From an uncultured Eubacteriales bacterium (GTDB taxonomy: Bacteria > Bacillota > Clostridia > Oscillospirales > UBA644): a stretch of 64,000 nucleotides of DNA. Made by a program: the position numbers and the translations under genes. The stretch covers positions 36,506 to 100,505 of the forward strand of contig CAKSFN010000010.1 in NCBI GenBank assembly GCA_934454405.1, in the 5' to 3' direction. Each line of letters opens with the position of its first letter. Position 1 is the stretch's first letter. Positions 25,883-34,463 of this stretch are shown in pieces. The notes under the pieces were generated by a model. It made no database searches, was not told the DNA's origin, and worked only from the letters and a program-made list of their open reading frames with translations.

Positions 25883-26971
25883 ATGAAATATCTGATAAAA
25901 AAAGAGGAACACCCCGTTTATCTGCAATTATACCGACAGATCAGAGAAGATATTGTTCGCGGGAATTATAAAACGGGAGACAAACTACCGTCCAAACGTC
26001 TGCTTGCGGAAGAAGTCGGCGTAAGCACTATAACGGTCGAACACGCATACGAACTGCTTTACGACGAGGGATATGCGGAAGCGCGGCAGCGAAGCGGTTT
26101 TTTCGTTATCTTCCGTCCGGGCGACGGCTTTGCTTCCTCTGAAAAAAGCGTCGGACAGATTTTGCCAAAGCAAAAAGAAGTGTCTGAAAAGCCGTCTTTC
26201 CCCGTCTCCCTGCTCTGCAAAACAATGCGTCGCGTCCTTTCGGACTACAATGACAGGATACTCGAAAAATCCCCGAATACCGGGCTTGTTGAGCTGCGGC
26301 GCGCGCTGAGGCTGTTTCTTGCGCGCAACAAGGGCATAGAAGTTGAAGAGAGTCGAATAGTTGTCGGCTCGGGCGCGGAATATCTTTACGCGCTGCTTGT
26401 GGATATGCTCGGCAGAGACAAGGTTTACGCGTTTGAAGATCCGTCTTATGAAAAAATCGGAAAAATATATCACGCGACGGGTGTAAAATACGAAAAACTG
26501 CCGCTTTCGGAGGACGGAATAGACAGCTCGGCTCTCGCCGCCTCGAAAGCCGACGTTTTGCACACCACGCCCTGCCGCAGTTTTCCGAGCGGTGTTTCCG
26601 CATCGGCGTCAAAGAGATATGAATATATCCGCTGGGCGGACAGAGCCGACAGATTTATTATTGAGTCGGACTATGACTCCGAATTTGCGGTCGCCGCAAA
26701 GCCCGCCGACACGATCTTTGCGCTTGCGGACAGGGATAACGTAATATATCTGAACACTTTTTCAAAAACCATCTCGCCGTCAATGCGCGTGGGCTATATG
26801 GTGCTTCCGGAAAAGCTGGTAAAGCCTTTTGAGGAAAAGGTCGGGTTTTACTCCTGCACCGTTCCGACCTACGAGCAGTTTGTGCTGACGGAACTTCTTA
26901 ACAGCGGCGATTTTGAACGCCATATCAACCGCGTCCGCAGGGCAAAGAGAAAAGAACTGCAAAACGGATAA
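25883..26971 (+). CDS. MocR/PdxR-family regulator (GntR HTH plus aminotransferase domain), C-terminally truncated
   Basis: 362 residues: a GntR winged helix (PVYLQLYRQIREDIVRGNY, LPSKRLLAEEVGVSTITVEHAY) joined to a fold-type I aminotransferase domain with ESDYDSEF and the PLP-lysine motif NTFSKTISPSMRVGY. Full-length MocR proteins are about 450-480 residues; this one stops shortly after the large domain (RRAKRKELQNG), so roughly 100 C-terminal residues, the small domain, are missing. A terminator follows 18 bases later. PdxR-type members regulate vitamin B6 synthesis or uptake in response to PLP. It may be non-functional. Confidence 0.8.
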   Translation: MKYLIKKEEHPVYLQLYRQIREDIVRGNYKTGDKLPSKRLLAEEVGVSTITVEHAYELLYDEGYAEARQRSGFFVIFRPGDGFASSEKSVGQILPKQKEVSEKPSFPVSLLCKTMRRVLSDYNDRILEKSPNTGLVELRRALRLFLARNKGIEVEESRIVVGSGAEYLYALLVDMLGRDKVYAFEDPSYEKIGKIYHATGVKYEKLPLSEDGIDSSALAASKADVLHTTPCRSFPSGVSASASKRYEYIRWADRADRFIIESDYDSEFAVAAKPADTIFALADRDNVIYLNTFSKTISPSMRVGYMVLPEKLVKPFEEKVGFYSCTVPTYEQFVLTELLNSGDFERHINRVRRAKRKELQNG

Positions 26972-26989
26972 AAAGAAGAACGGATAAAG

Positions 26990-27023
26990 AGCGCCCCCGA
27001 AAGCCGAAGGCTTCGGAGGCGCT
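26990..27023. terminator. Terminator between the MocR gene and the protease gene
   Basis: Hairpin AGCGCCCCCGAAAGCC-GAA-GGCTTCGGAGGCGCT between convergent genes. On the minus strand it is followed by CTTTATCC. The stem sequence resembles the terminator at 34386-34424. Confidence 0.7.
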
Positions 27024-27073
27024 TTCAAAAAACGCGTTTTTTTCAGTTTTTTGCTGACTCGCAGTTTCGGCTT

Positions 27074-29287
27074 TTAACCGAAATACGCCCTGCAGGAATC
27101 GCCGTATTTAAGCATCGCAACAAGCATCTCCGAAAGAGGAGTTCCGAGTTCGGTCTTTCCCACGGCGTACGATTGAATGCTGTATTTCACGGTATTGCTG
27201 ACGGGGACTCCGTTTCTGTAAGCCGTAACGGTAAACGCATCACGCATCGCATTGGGAAGAATATCGCCGAACAAAACATAGTATCTGTCCGTTTTTCCCT
27301 CAACTGCAGAAAATTCGGAGGTTTCATATTCGTAATTCCCGAGAGAAAACTTTACAGACAGCCCGGATATATCGGTTGCGCTGAACTGAAGCCGCACATT
27401 CACGACCTCTGTCAACCGCAACGCAGCACTTTTCCAAACAACGGAGGGCGAATCTGTTTTTACATACTCTTTATTAAATTGATTTACGGGATCATTAAGG
27501 TTTTTCGTGGCATAGGTCTGATCAAATCCTGCATTGGCAAGATCATCCGTTCGGTAATCTGCATAGATCTGAACCGCGGCGGAATAATTGAGAAGATCCG
27601 TCAGAAGTCTCTTGAACGCAACATCTTCCGTATCGTTGAATTTGTTGACGCAGTATTGATAAACGGAATACTCGACCGTATGGGAATACTCCCTTCCGTT
27701 CGCCGTACCGTAAAGGGTAAAGACCACAGGAACCTTTGCCATCGCGGGTGTCAGATTATCATATAAAAATCTGAGTCTGCCGCTTTCATCGGTCACGCCG
27801 TTTATACGCCGTTTGTCCCCGTCGCACTCAACTATCGCGTAAAGGTTTTCATAAGCGTCGCAAACATCTTTTCTGACCCTGAAATTAAGAGCAATGCTTT
27901 CACCGAGAGAAAGGAAAGCGGAAGCGACTTTAAAATCAGGAAGAGTCGGGGCGTCCTCTTCAAGCGAGGTGTACGCCTTTATTCTTCCGACAAAGTTGCC
28001 GAGGCTTGACCAGCCGTAACCGCCGTTTGCGTAGGAAAGAGTTTTTACGTCCTTGTAGGCGGTAACGATTTTCGCGTCGTTTTCGGGGTTGGAAACGCGG
28101 ACGATCACGGAAAACCATTCGTCCTTTTCAACCTTGACGGGAGAGTCGAGCTCAACGGTAAGGTAACCGCCGTGAGAAGATGTTATCGTCTTCTTCGCCG
28201 CGGAAACGCCGCCCGAGGTCGGAACGTCGCTCTGCCCGCCGAAAGGATAATCAAGGTTCTTGAAAACTTCGACCTCAACCGTGACATTTTCGCCCGAAAC
28301 GCCGACATTGACAGCTTTTATATATTCCGATTTACCGTTTTCGCCGCCCTTCTGCGCGCGGAAAACATTTGCGACATATTTATCTTTTCTGAGAGAAAAA
28401 TCGTCAAGGTTGCCGTCGTAGTAATAGTTAAAATCGTATTTTTCCTTCGGAGCGAAAGTGAAAGCATACACGCTTGAACTTGTGTTGTCGTAAGAAAGCC
28501 AGAAATATTCGAGAGAGTTATAGCTGTTCTTGATAAGCCAGCCGCCGTTCCTTGTCGCTCCTCCGGGCTGAAAGCGGCTTGCGGGAATGGTATCGTCCCA
28601 GCCCACCACCGTGCAGGCGTGCGGCGAGCTGCCCCCTCCGCCCTCGAATTTGGGGTTGTAATACTCCGTTTCGCGCATATTGTTGTATTGGAAAGTCACC
28701 GCGCCGTATGTTGCAACGGCTTCCTTGACCGCCGCTATATACGCGTCGGGGTCGGATCTGTTATCGGGGATATAATAAGCGTTTTCAAACCTGTAAGACG
28801 GGTTTTCATAAGGGTCCGCGGACGCCTGCGAGCCGGCCACGGGAGCCCACCACATCGAAAAAAGCTTTGCTGCATAAAGAGGATTTCCCGTTGCCTGTGT
28901 GAAATCTCCGGACTTCTGCTCTCCGCCCGTATTTCCGAGAGGATCCGCCGTTCTGCGAAAAACACGGTATGCAACCGCGGTCGGATTCAGCGAAAGGCTG
29001 TCCTTTGTCACCGTCGGGTCTATGCCCGATTTCAAAATGCTTGCCTCGGCCGCCGCGACGGACGAATACGCCCAGCAAAGGTTTGTCGAGCCCTGATCCT
29101 TCACGGGCGTCACAAATCCGTAATCCCTGCTGTCGTAGGAGGGCATATTTACCGCTTCCGCAACGGACGGCGCAGCCGAATAACCCGAAACGGATTTTGC
29201 CTCCGCCGAAAAAGAAACGCTCGCCGAAACACCGAAAACGAGCGCCGCGCAAAGAATCAAACAGAGAAGTTTATTGATTTTTTTCAT
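27074..29287 (-). CDS. Secreted papain-family (C1) cysteine protease with lectin-like and Ig-like domains
   Basis: 737 residues from the ATG at 29287 (AAAGGAG upstream). A signal peptide (MKKINKLLCLILCAALVFGV...) is followed by a C1 peptidase domain: Cys71 in DQGSTNLCWAYSS, His223 in SSPHACTVVGWDD and Asn254 in LIKNSYN complete the catalytic triad. A lectin-like domain (about 290-440) comes next, then two related repeats of about 130 residues, each ending with a pattern like EYSVYQYCVNK / KYSIQSYAVGK and a LLxMLxYG-like helix. There is no LPXTG or dockerin, so it is probably released. It has its own promoter. Upstream open frame reading into the 533-bp repeat is not part of the gene. Confidence 0.9.
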   Translation of the reverse strand: MKKINKLLCLILCAALVFGVSASVSFSAEAKSVSGYSAAPSVAEAVNMPSYDSRDYGFVTPVKDQGSTNLCWAYSSVAAAEASILKSGIDPTVTKDSLSLNPTAVAYRVFRRTADPLGNTGGEQKSGDFTQATGNPLYAAKLFSMWWAPVAGSQASADPYENPSYRFENAYYIPDNRSDPDAYIAAVKEAVATYGAVTFQYNNMRETEYYNPKFEGGGGSSPHACTVVGWDDTIPASRFQPGGATRNGGWLIKNSYNSLEYFWLSYDNTSSSVYAFTFAPKEKYDFNYYYDGNLDDFSLRKDKYVANVFRAQKGGENGKSEYIKAVNVGVSGENVTVEVEVFKNLDYPFGGQSDVPTSGGVSAAKKTITSSHGGYLTVELDSPVKVEKDEWFSVIVRVSNPENDAKIVTAYKDVKTLSYANGGYGWSSLGNFVGRIKAYTSLEEDAPTLPDFKVASAFLSLGESIALNFRVRKDVCDAYENLYAIVECDGDKRRINGVTDESGRLRFLYDNLTPAMAKVPVVFTLYGTANGREYSHTVEYSVYQYCVNKFNDTEDVAFKRLLTDLLNYSAAVQIYADYRTDDLANAGFDQTYATKNLNDPVNQFNKEYVKTDSPSVVWKSAALRLTEVVNVRLQFSATDISGLSVKFSLGNYEYETSEFSAVEGKTDRYYVLFGDILPNAMRDAFTVTAYRNGVPVSNTVKYSIQSYAVGKTELGTPLSEMLVAMLKYGDSCRAYFG

Positions 29288-29330
29288 TTTTTTCCCGTCT
29301 CCTTTTGTTTTTTGACGTGGTTTTATGTAA

Positions 29331-29359
29331 ATTATACCATATACGTGCCCGCGAAGCAA
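29331..29359 (-). promoter_or_regulatory. Sigma-A promoter for the C1 protease
   Basis: Minus strand TTGCTT (29354-29359), 17 bases, TATAAT (29331-29336) with extended TGG. About 45 bases before the start codon. Confidence 0.8.
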
Positions 29360-29470
29360 CAAATTCGGAAAATTCATACCGAAAGTTCCGCAAAGCGAAG
29401 ATTTTCGGCGTTTTTCTTCCCGAAAACAGCGTCTCGCTGCGCGGCGTCCGCGGCGGAGAGGTAAAGATAT

Positions 29471-30003
29471 GGGGCTGTAAAAAAACGCAAGTTTTTTACA
29501 GCCCCTTTGGGGATAGGAAAAAAGGTTCAGAATGGGTGAATCGAATCCATGGCTGATGATATTCGAACTCTCATCGGTTTTAACGGGCGGATTTTCGCCC
29601 TGACTTTCGCAAAAGCCTTGCAAATACGACAGTATTCACGGCGGCTTCTTTGTCGTTATGACAAAAATCCGCACCGTAAAAACTGCACGCACCCGACACA
29701 GAAAAATTTTCGAGGAATTTTTTCTTTTTGAGACGCAGGCGGGCTGACGCCCGCCAAAACGAAAAGAGAGAAAATAACCGAAAATAGCCTGTGTCGGGCG
29801 ATAAGAGTCCGGACATCATCAGCCTTGGCGTACATAGGTACGTCGAGAGGTGAGATTCGCCCGTAGCAAAAAAGGCGTATTAAAACCTTATTTTATGGAA
29901 AAACACAAAAATTGCTGTTTTGAGTCGTTTTGTTTATCTTTTAAGCCATTGTTTTTTTGTATTTTTCAGCCTTTTTTGCGGTCTGGGCTTTTTTTACAGC
30001 CCC
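29471..30003. repeat. 533-bp long repeat, copy 2 (composite)
   Basis: Almost identical to 19343-19875. The ends are GGGGCTGTAAAAAA and TTTTTTTACAGCCCC, a terminal inverted repeat. It holds the second 274-bp element at 29551-29824. The left flanks of both copies share TAAAGAAAT/TAAAGATAT. It lies between the C1 protease promoter and the end of the acyl-CoA ligase fusion gene, and its right end may act as a terminator hairpin arm. Confidence 0.9.
29551..29824. mobile_element. 274-bp hairpin-rich element, copy 2
   Basis: Identical, as far as can be read by eye, to the element at 19423-19696, with the same ends GGCTGATGATATTC and GACATCATCAGCC, and the same inner hairpins. It was presumably copied together with the enclosing 533-bp repeat. 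Confidence 0.8.
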
Positions 30004-30052
30004 ATTCGTTCTTTTTTCTGCGGTTCGGTTTTTTTCCTGCGCCTTTCGCGCT

Positions 30053-32542
30053 TTATTTCCCTTCTTTGCGGGCTTTTATCCTTTCCGCTGCGTCTTCTCT
30101 CATTTTATATTTGAGTATCTTTCCCGCGGCGTTCATCGGGAACGCATCGACAAACTCAATGTAACGGGGAACCTTGTGGCGCGCCATGTGAGCGTTGACA
30201 TAGTCTTTCATTTCCTGTTCGGTCATCGTTTCGCCCTCTTTCAGAATGACGCAAGCCATGACCTCTTCGCCGTACTGTCTGTCAGGCACGCCGATGACCT
30301 GCACGTCCCTTACTTTCGGGTGCGTGTAGATGAACTCTTCTATCTCCTTCGGATAGATGTTTTCTCCGCCGCGGATTATCATATCTTTAAGTCTGCCCGT
30401 TATGCGGAAATTGCCGTCGGGATTTCGGCATGCGAGGTCGCCTGTGTGAAGCCAGCCGTCCCTGTCGATCGCCGCCGCCGTCGCAACGGGCATTTTGTAA
30501 TAGCCCTTCATAACGTTGTAGCCTCTTGCCACAAACTCTCCCGTCACGCCGTCGGGACAATCCTCTCCCGTTTCGGGGTCGATTATTTTACACTCTGTTT
30601 CGGGCAGAGGTCTGCCGACGGTTGAAACGCGGACTTCTATGGGGTCGTTCGTCGAGGACATCGTACAGCCCGGAGACGCCTCCGTCTGACCGTAGACAAT
30701 GGTTATCTCTTTCATATTCATTTTTTCGATAACGTCTTTCATCACGGAGACGGGACACGGACTTCCTGCCATTATGCCCGTTCTCATACACGAGAAATCC
30801 GTTTTCGGAAAATCGGGATGTTCAAGCAGGGCGATGAACATCGTGGGAACGCCGTGGAAAGCGGTTATCTTTTCCTCGTTGATGCACGCAAGAGCGGGCT
30901 TCGGTGAGAAATAGGGAAGCGGAAGCACCGTTGCGCCGTGCGTCATGGATGCCGTCATCGCAAGCACCATGCCGAAGCAGTGGAACATCGGAACCTGTAT
31001 CATCATTCTGTCGGCGGTCGAAAGATCCATTCTGTCGCCTATACATTTGCCGTTGTTGACGATGTTGTGGTGCGTCAGCATAACGCCTTTGGGAAAGCCC
31101 GTTGTGCCTGACGTGTACTGCATATTAGCCACATCGCCGCTGACAACATTCGCCGCACGGCGCCAAACTTCCTCAACGGGCACTTCGGAAGCGCGCGCAA
31201 CTGCGTCTTCCCATGCAATAAAGCCCTCTTTGCGGAAGCCCACGGAGATAACGTTGCGCAGGAACGGCAACCGTTTGCTGTGAAGCGGTTTGCCCTCTTC
31301 ACGGGTTTTGAGCTCGGGGCAAAGTTCGGCGATTATTCCCGCATAGTCGGAGTCTCTCCAACCCTTTTCGAGAATAAGTGTATGTGTGTCGGACTGTTTG
31401 AGCAGGTATTCGACCTCGTGTATCTTGTACGCCGTGTTGACCGTGACAAGCACCGCACCTATCTTAGTCGTTGCCCAGAATGCGATGTACCATTCGGGCA
31501 GGTTCGTTGCCCAAACGGAGACCTTGCTGCCTTTTTTGACACCGAGCGCGATAAGTGCGCGCGCAAACGTGTCCACATCGTCGCGAAATTCCTTGTATGT
31601 TCTTGTGTAATCAAGCGTCGTATACTTGAATGCGCATTGGTCGGGAAAAGCATCAACCATCGTATCAAGCAGTTTCGGAAACGTGCAATCGATAAGTTCT
31701 TCTTTTTTCCAGATAAAACGTCCCGTATGCGTTTTGTTGTAATAAAAATGCCGTTCCGCGCGCGCCGTGTCGGCAAACCCTCTCATAAAACTTGCGAAGT
31801 GCGAAAAAACTATTTCGGGGTCTGCGAGTTCAGGCATCCACGAGGGATCCCATTCGAGAGAAATAAAGCCCTCGTAGTTGACGGAGCGGAGCGCCCTCAT
31901 CATATCGTCAACGGGCAGAGAACCCTCCCCGATAAGGCAGTAGCGTGTGCCGCTTTCAGTCTGCTCGGAGTCTTTCAGATGAACGTGGCGTACAAACGCG
32001 CCGAGGTTCTTTATCGTTGTGTCCGCGCTCTCTCCGCCGCGGTAAGTCGCGTTCATATCCCAAAGCGCCGCCACGCCGTCGCTCGCAAAGTTTTCGAGCA
32101 TATCGCGCAGCTTTTCGGTGTCCGCAAAAACCCCCACGGTTTCTATCAGCAAAACAACGTCCTTTTTCTCCGCAAGAGGAAGCACTTTTTTCAGGTTTTC
32201 CTCAACCGTTGCCGTGTCCGCATTTTCGCCCGCGCGGACGCGAACGAACGGTATGCGCAGGTCGTAGCAGACCGAAATGCAGTTTTCGATTTCGGCGGTG
32301 TCCGCGTTCTTCCCGTCCGCGTTCCAGACGGAATCAACGCAGGTTATCAAAAGCCCGTCGTCACGCAGTTCGCGGAAGGTCGCGGAAGCGCGGGAGGGGT
32401 GAAACATTCCCGTTCGGGAGGATACGAACGCGCCGTCGGCGTCGTATACTTCGATGCCGGTCATCCCCGCCGCGCGTGCGGCGGCGCAAAGCGTGTCCCA
32501 CGCAAAGTCGGACCAGCCTCTTGTCGAAAATGAAAGTTTCAT
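30053..32542 (-). CDS. Fusion of a sugar-phosphate isomerase-like TIM barrel with an acyl-CoA synthetase
   Basis: 829 residues from the ATG at 32542 (GGGGAG upstream). Residues 1-265 are an AP-endonuclease-2/xylose-isomerase-like TIM barrel with candidate metal ligands Glu134, Asp162, His188 and Glu230. Residues 275-829 are an AMP-forming acyl-CoA synthetase: P-loop YTSGTTGFPKG at 476-486, the WLHTGDLA segment, the hinge GRLKDMIIRGGENIYP and the C-terminal catalytic lysine in NAAGKILKYKM. The frame is continuous across the join. The gene follows the LeuA-like gene by five bases and is surely co-transcribed. Substrates of both halves are unknown; the ligase half resembles medium/short-chain fatty acid ligases. 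Confidence 0.87.
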   Translation of the reverse strand: MKLSFSTRGWSDFAWDTLCAAARAAGMTGIEVYDADGAFVSSRTGMFHPSRASATFRELRDDGLLITCVDSVWNADGKNADTAEIENCISVCYDLRIPFVRVRAGENADTATVEENLKKVLPLAEKKDVVLLIETVGVFADTEKLRDMLENFASDGVAALWDMNATYRGGESADTTIKNLGAFVRHVHLKDSEQTESGTRYCLIGEGSLPVDDMMRALRSVNYEGFISLEWDPSWMPELADPEIVFSHFASFMRGFADTARAERHFYYNKTHTGRFIWKKEELIDCTFPKLLDTMVDAFPDQCAFKYTTLDYTRTYKEFRDDVDTFARALIALGVKKGSKVSVWATNLPEWYIAFWATTKIGAVLVTVNTAYKIHEVEYLLKQSDTHTLILEKGWRDSDYAGIIAELCPELKTREEGKPLHSKRLPFLRNVISVGFRKEGFIAWEDAVARASEVPVEEVWRRAANVVSGDVANMQYTSGTTGFPKGVMLTHHNIVNNGKCIGDRMDLSTADRMMIQVPMFHCFGMVLAMTASMTHGATVLPLPYFSPKPALACINEEKITAFHGVPTMFIALLEHPDFPKTDFSCMRTGIMAGSPCPVSVMKDVIEKMNMKEITIVYGQTEASPGCTMSSTNDPIEVRVSTVGRPLPETECKIIDPETGEDCPDGVTGEFVARGYNVMKGYYKMPVATAAAIDRDGWLHTGDLACRNPDGNFRITGRLKDMIIRGGENIYPKEIEEFIYTHPKVRDVQVIGVPDRQYGEEVMACVILKEGETMTEQEMKDYVNAHMARHKVPRYIEFVDAFPMNAAGKILKYKMREDAAERIKARKEGK

Positions 32543-32547
32543 ATATG

Positions 32548-33957
32548 TCAATTCTCCCCGTAAACTATCTTGTTAAGAGCGTTTATGTATGCGCGGACGG
32601 AGGCTCCTATAATATCTGTCGAAATGCCGTTGCCCGAATAAAGCTTGCCGTTGTCGCGGAGTTTGACAAGCGCGGAACCCATTGCTTCTCTGCCCTCGGT
32701 GACCGCCTGTATCTGGAAATCGTCGAGTTCAAAGTGGTGCCCCAGTATCTTTTCAACGGCGAGGAATGCCGCGTCGATGGGACCGTCGCCGAGCGCGATT
32801 CCCGAAAGTTTTTCGCCGTCTTTTTCAAGCTCGATATGCGCGGAAGCGGTGATAACATTGCCGCTGTTGATAACGTAACTTATGAGTTTGTATGTCGCGG
32901 GAACCTGGAGCGCGGAAGATGCGACTATCGCGTCAAGTTCTTTCGCTCCGACCGGCTTCTTTGCCGCAACGCGTCGGAATGCTTCAAAAACTCTTTCGTC
33001 GTCTTCTTCGGAAAGGTCGTAGCCGAGCTTGCGCACCGCCGCGCTGACGGCGGATATGTCGTCGTTTTCGTCGAGCTCCGTGTCGGGCAAAGCCTCTTTT
33101 TCAACACCCGAATCAAACGGAGAGGTTTCGCTTCTCTTTGTGTCCGTCGTCCACGCTATCTGCGCGCAGATACGCTTTAATTCCGTATAAAGCAGCCCCG
33201 TTTTCCAGCCGAGTTTTTCGCCCTTTTCCCCGATGAGCGCGGCAAAATCCTCAACTGCCGCGCAGGCTCCGCCTGAAGCGCAGAGAGTTACTTCATCCGC
33301 TCCTGCTTTGACCGCGGCGAGCAGGGAAGAGAGTGAAAGCCCGAAAGCATTTGAGCAATACGCTCCCACGCGCGCTTTTGCAAGTTCGGGAATATCCTTT
33401 TTCAGCTCCGCGATAAACGCGCCGAAATCGTCTGCCATTGTCGCTCCCTCGTCGTCGGAAACCGTTACTACGGTCGCTCCCGCTTCGACCGCGGCGGAAA
33501 TGAGAGACACCAAAAATTCTCTGTCCGCTCTTGTCGCGTCCTCAACAAAAAGCTCGACCTCAGCGCATTTTTCACGGCAGCGTTTTACCGTTTCGGGAAC
33601 GATCTCCAAAATCTTTCCCGGCTTTTTGCGGCATGAGTATTCCATCTTGACGTAAGATGCGGGAACGCAAAGCTTCAAACGTCTTTTTTTTGCTCTTGCG
33701 AGCGCGTCCGCAGCCGTTCCGAGGTCGGAAGCGTCAAGCGCGACGGGGACGGAAAGCGTGCCGTTGTCAACAAAAGCCGCCACTGTTTTGATAAGCAAAA
33801 CATCCGTGTTGACGTCCTCTATGGCGGGCAGCTCGATAACATCGACGCCGAGCTTGTCCAGCTGACGGGCGGTTTCAATTTTTTCTCTGAAGCTGAGCGG
33901 CGTTTTGTTTTGTTTTTGCGAGACGAGCGTTGCGTCCGAAACGCATATCTTTCTCAT
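32548..33957 (-). CDS. Isopropylmalate-synthase-like protein lacking catalytic residues, with LeuA regulatory domain
   Basis: 469 residues. The N-terminal HMGL-like barrel (about 1-290) and the C-terminal LeuA allosteric dimer domain (about 345-469, starting LQVPATYKLISYVINSGN) are recognisable. In true 2-isopropylmalate or citramalate synthases the first strand reads D-x-T-L-R-D-G-x-Q; here it is SDATLVSQKQ, so Arg, Asp and Gly are gone. The metal motif HxHND is YCSNA (residues 200-204). Condensation with acetyl-CoA is therefore unlikely. The intact leucine-binding-type domain suggests a sensing or scaffolding role. A GGAGG site precedes the ATG by seven bases. The gene is first in an operon with the TIM-barrel/ligase fusion. 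Confidence 0.8.
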   Translation of the reverse strand: MRKICVSDATLVSQKQNKTPLSFREKIETARQLDKLGVDVIELPAIEDVNTDVLLIKTVAAFVDNGTLSVPVALDASDLGTAADALARAKKRRLKLCVPASYVKMEYSCRKKPGKILEIVPETVKRCREKCAEVELFVEDATRADREFLVSLISAAVEAGATVVTVSDDEGATMADDFGAFIAELKKDIPELAKARVGAYCSNAFGLSLSSLLAAVKAGADEVTLCASGGACAAVEDFAALIGEKGEKLGWKTGLLYTELKRICAQIAWTTDTKRSETSPFDSGVEKEALPDTELDENDDISAVSAAVRKLGYDLSEEDDERVFEAFRRVAAKKPVGAKELDAIVASSALQVPATYKLISYVINSGNVITASAHIELEKDGEKLSGIALGDGPIDAAFLAVEKILGHHFELDDFQIQAVTEGREAMGSALVKLRDNGKLYSGNGISTDIIGASVRAYINALNKIVYGEN

Positions 33958-34381
33958 AATATTCCTCCGTTGCCGTCTTAAAAACGACGGCTGTTATTTT
34001 TCTCCTCTTTAATAATAATCCCGAGATGTTATCTGCGAACCACGATTTTATGAACTTTTTTTATGAAAGAAACGTTCATTTTTTGCGCCGTGAAGAATAT
34101 ATAATAATTTAATAAAACTTATCCGCATACGCGTTCGCGCGCATAAAACAGAGCGAATTTATTCGCTCCTTTCTTTCTTTTATTATTCTTTTAAGATACA
34201 GTATTCTTTATAAATACATTATTCTTTTGTCTGCCAAAACGCCGTATGCGGTGTTTTGGCACACGGTGTTTTGGCCAACGGCAAGCGGACGCCAAACGAA
34301 AGGTTTGCCGAGCCTTGTAACGACGGATAAAATTCGGTGTTCGCAGCGGGGTTATATGGGTTATAATATCTTCAAGATTAC
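33958..34381. other. Long leader/intergenic region with several hairpins
   Basis: No gene is visible between the vor operon terminator and the LeuA-like gene. On the minus strand it holds TGCCAAAACACCG...CGGCGTTTTGGCA (about 34232-34263), preceded by a second GCCAAAACACCG; GAGCGAAT-AA-ATTCGCTC near 34151-34168; and GCCGTC...GACGGC at about 33972-33991 just before the ribosome binding site. A TAAAAT box near 34045-34050 with a poor -35 is the best promoter candidate. No T-box core motif is present. Confidence 0.5.
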
Positions 34382-34385
34382 AAAA

Positions 34386-34424
34386 AGCGTCCCCGAAAAG
34401 CCGAAAGAGGGCTTCGGAGACGCT
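34386..34424 (-). terminator. Terminator of the Val T-box/vor operon
   Basis: On the minus strand AGCGTCTCCGAAGCC, a seven-base loop region and GGCTTTTCGGGGACGCT are followed by TTTTGT. It lies 40 bases after the last oxidoreductase gene. Confidence 0.85.
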
Positions 34425-34463
34425 GTAAACGGGTTGACTTCTCAACTTGTCTTTTCGGCTCGA

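Noticed and set aside
33958..34381. A third T-box before the LeuA-like gene
   Set aside because: Specifically looked for because of the two downstream-neighbour T-boxes; no GGTACCGCGG-like core and no Stem I motifs are present.
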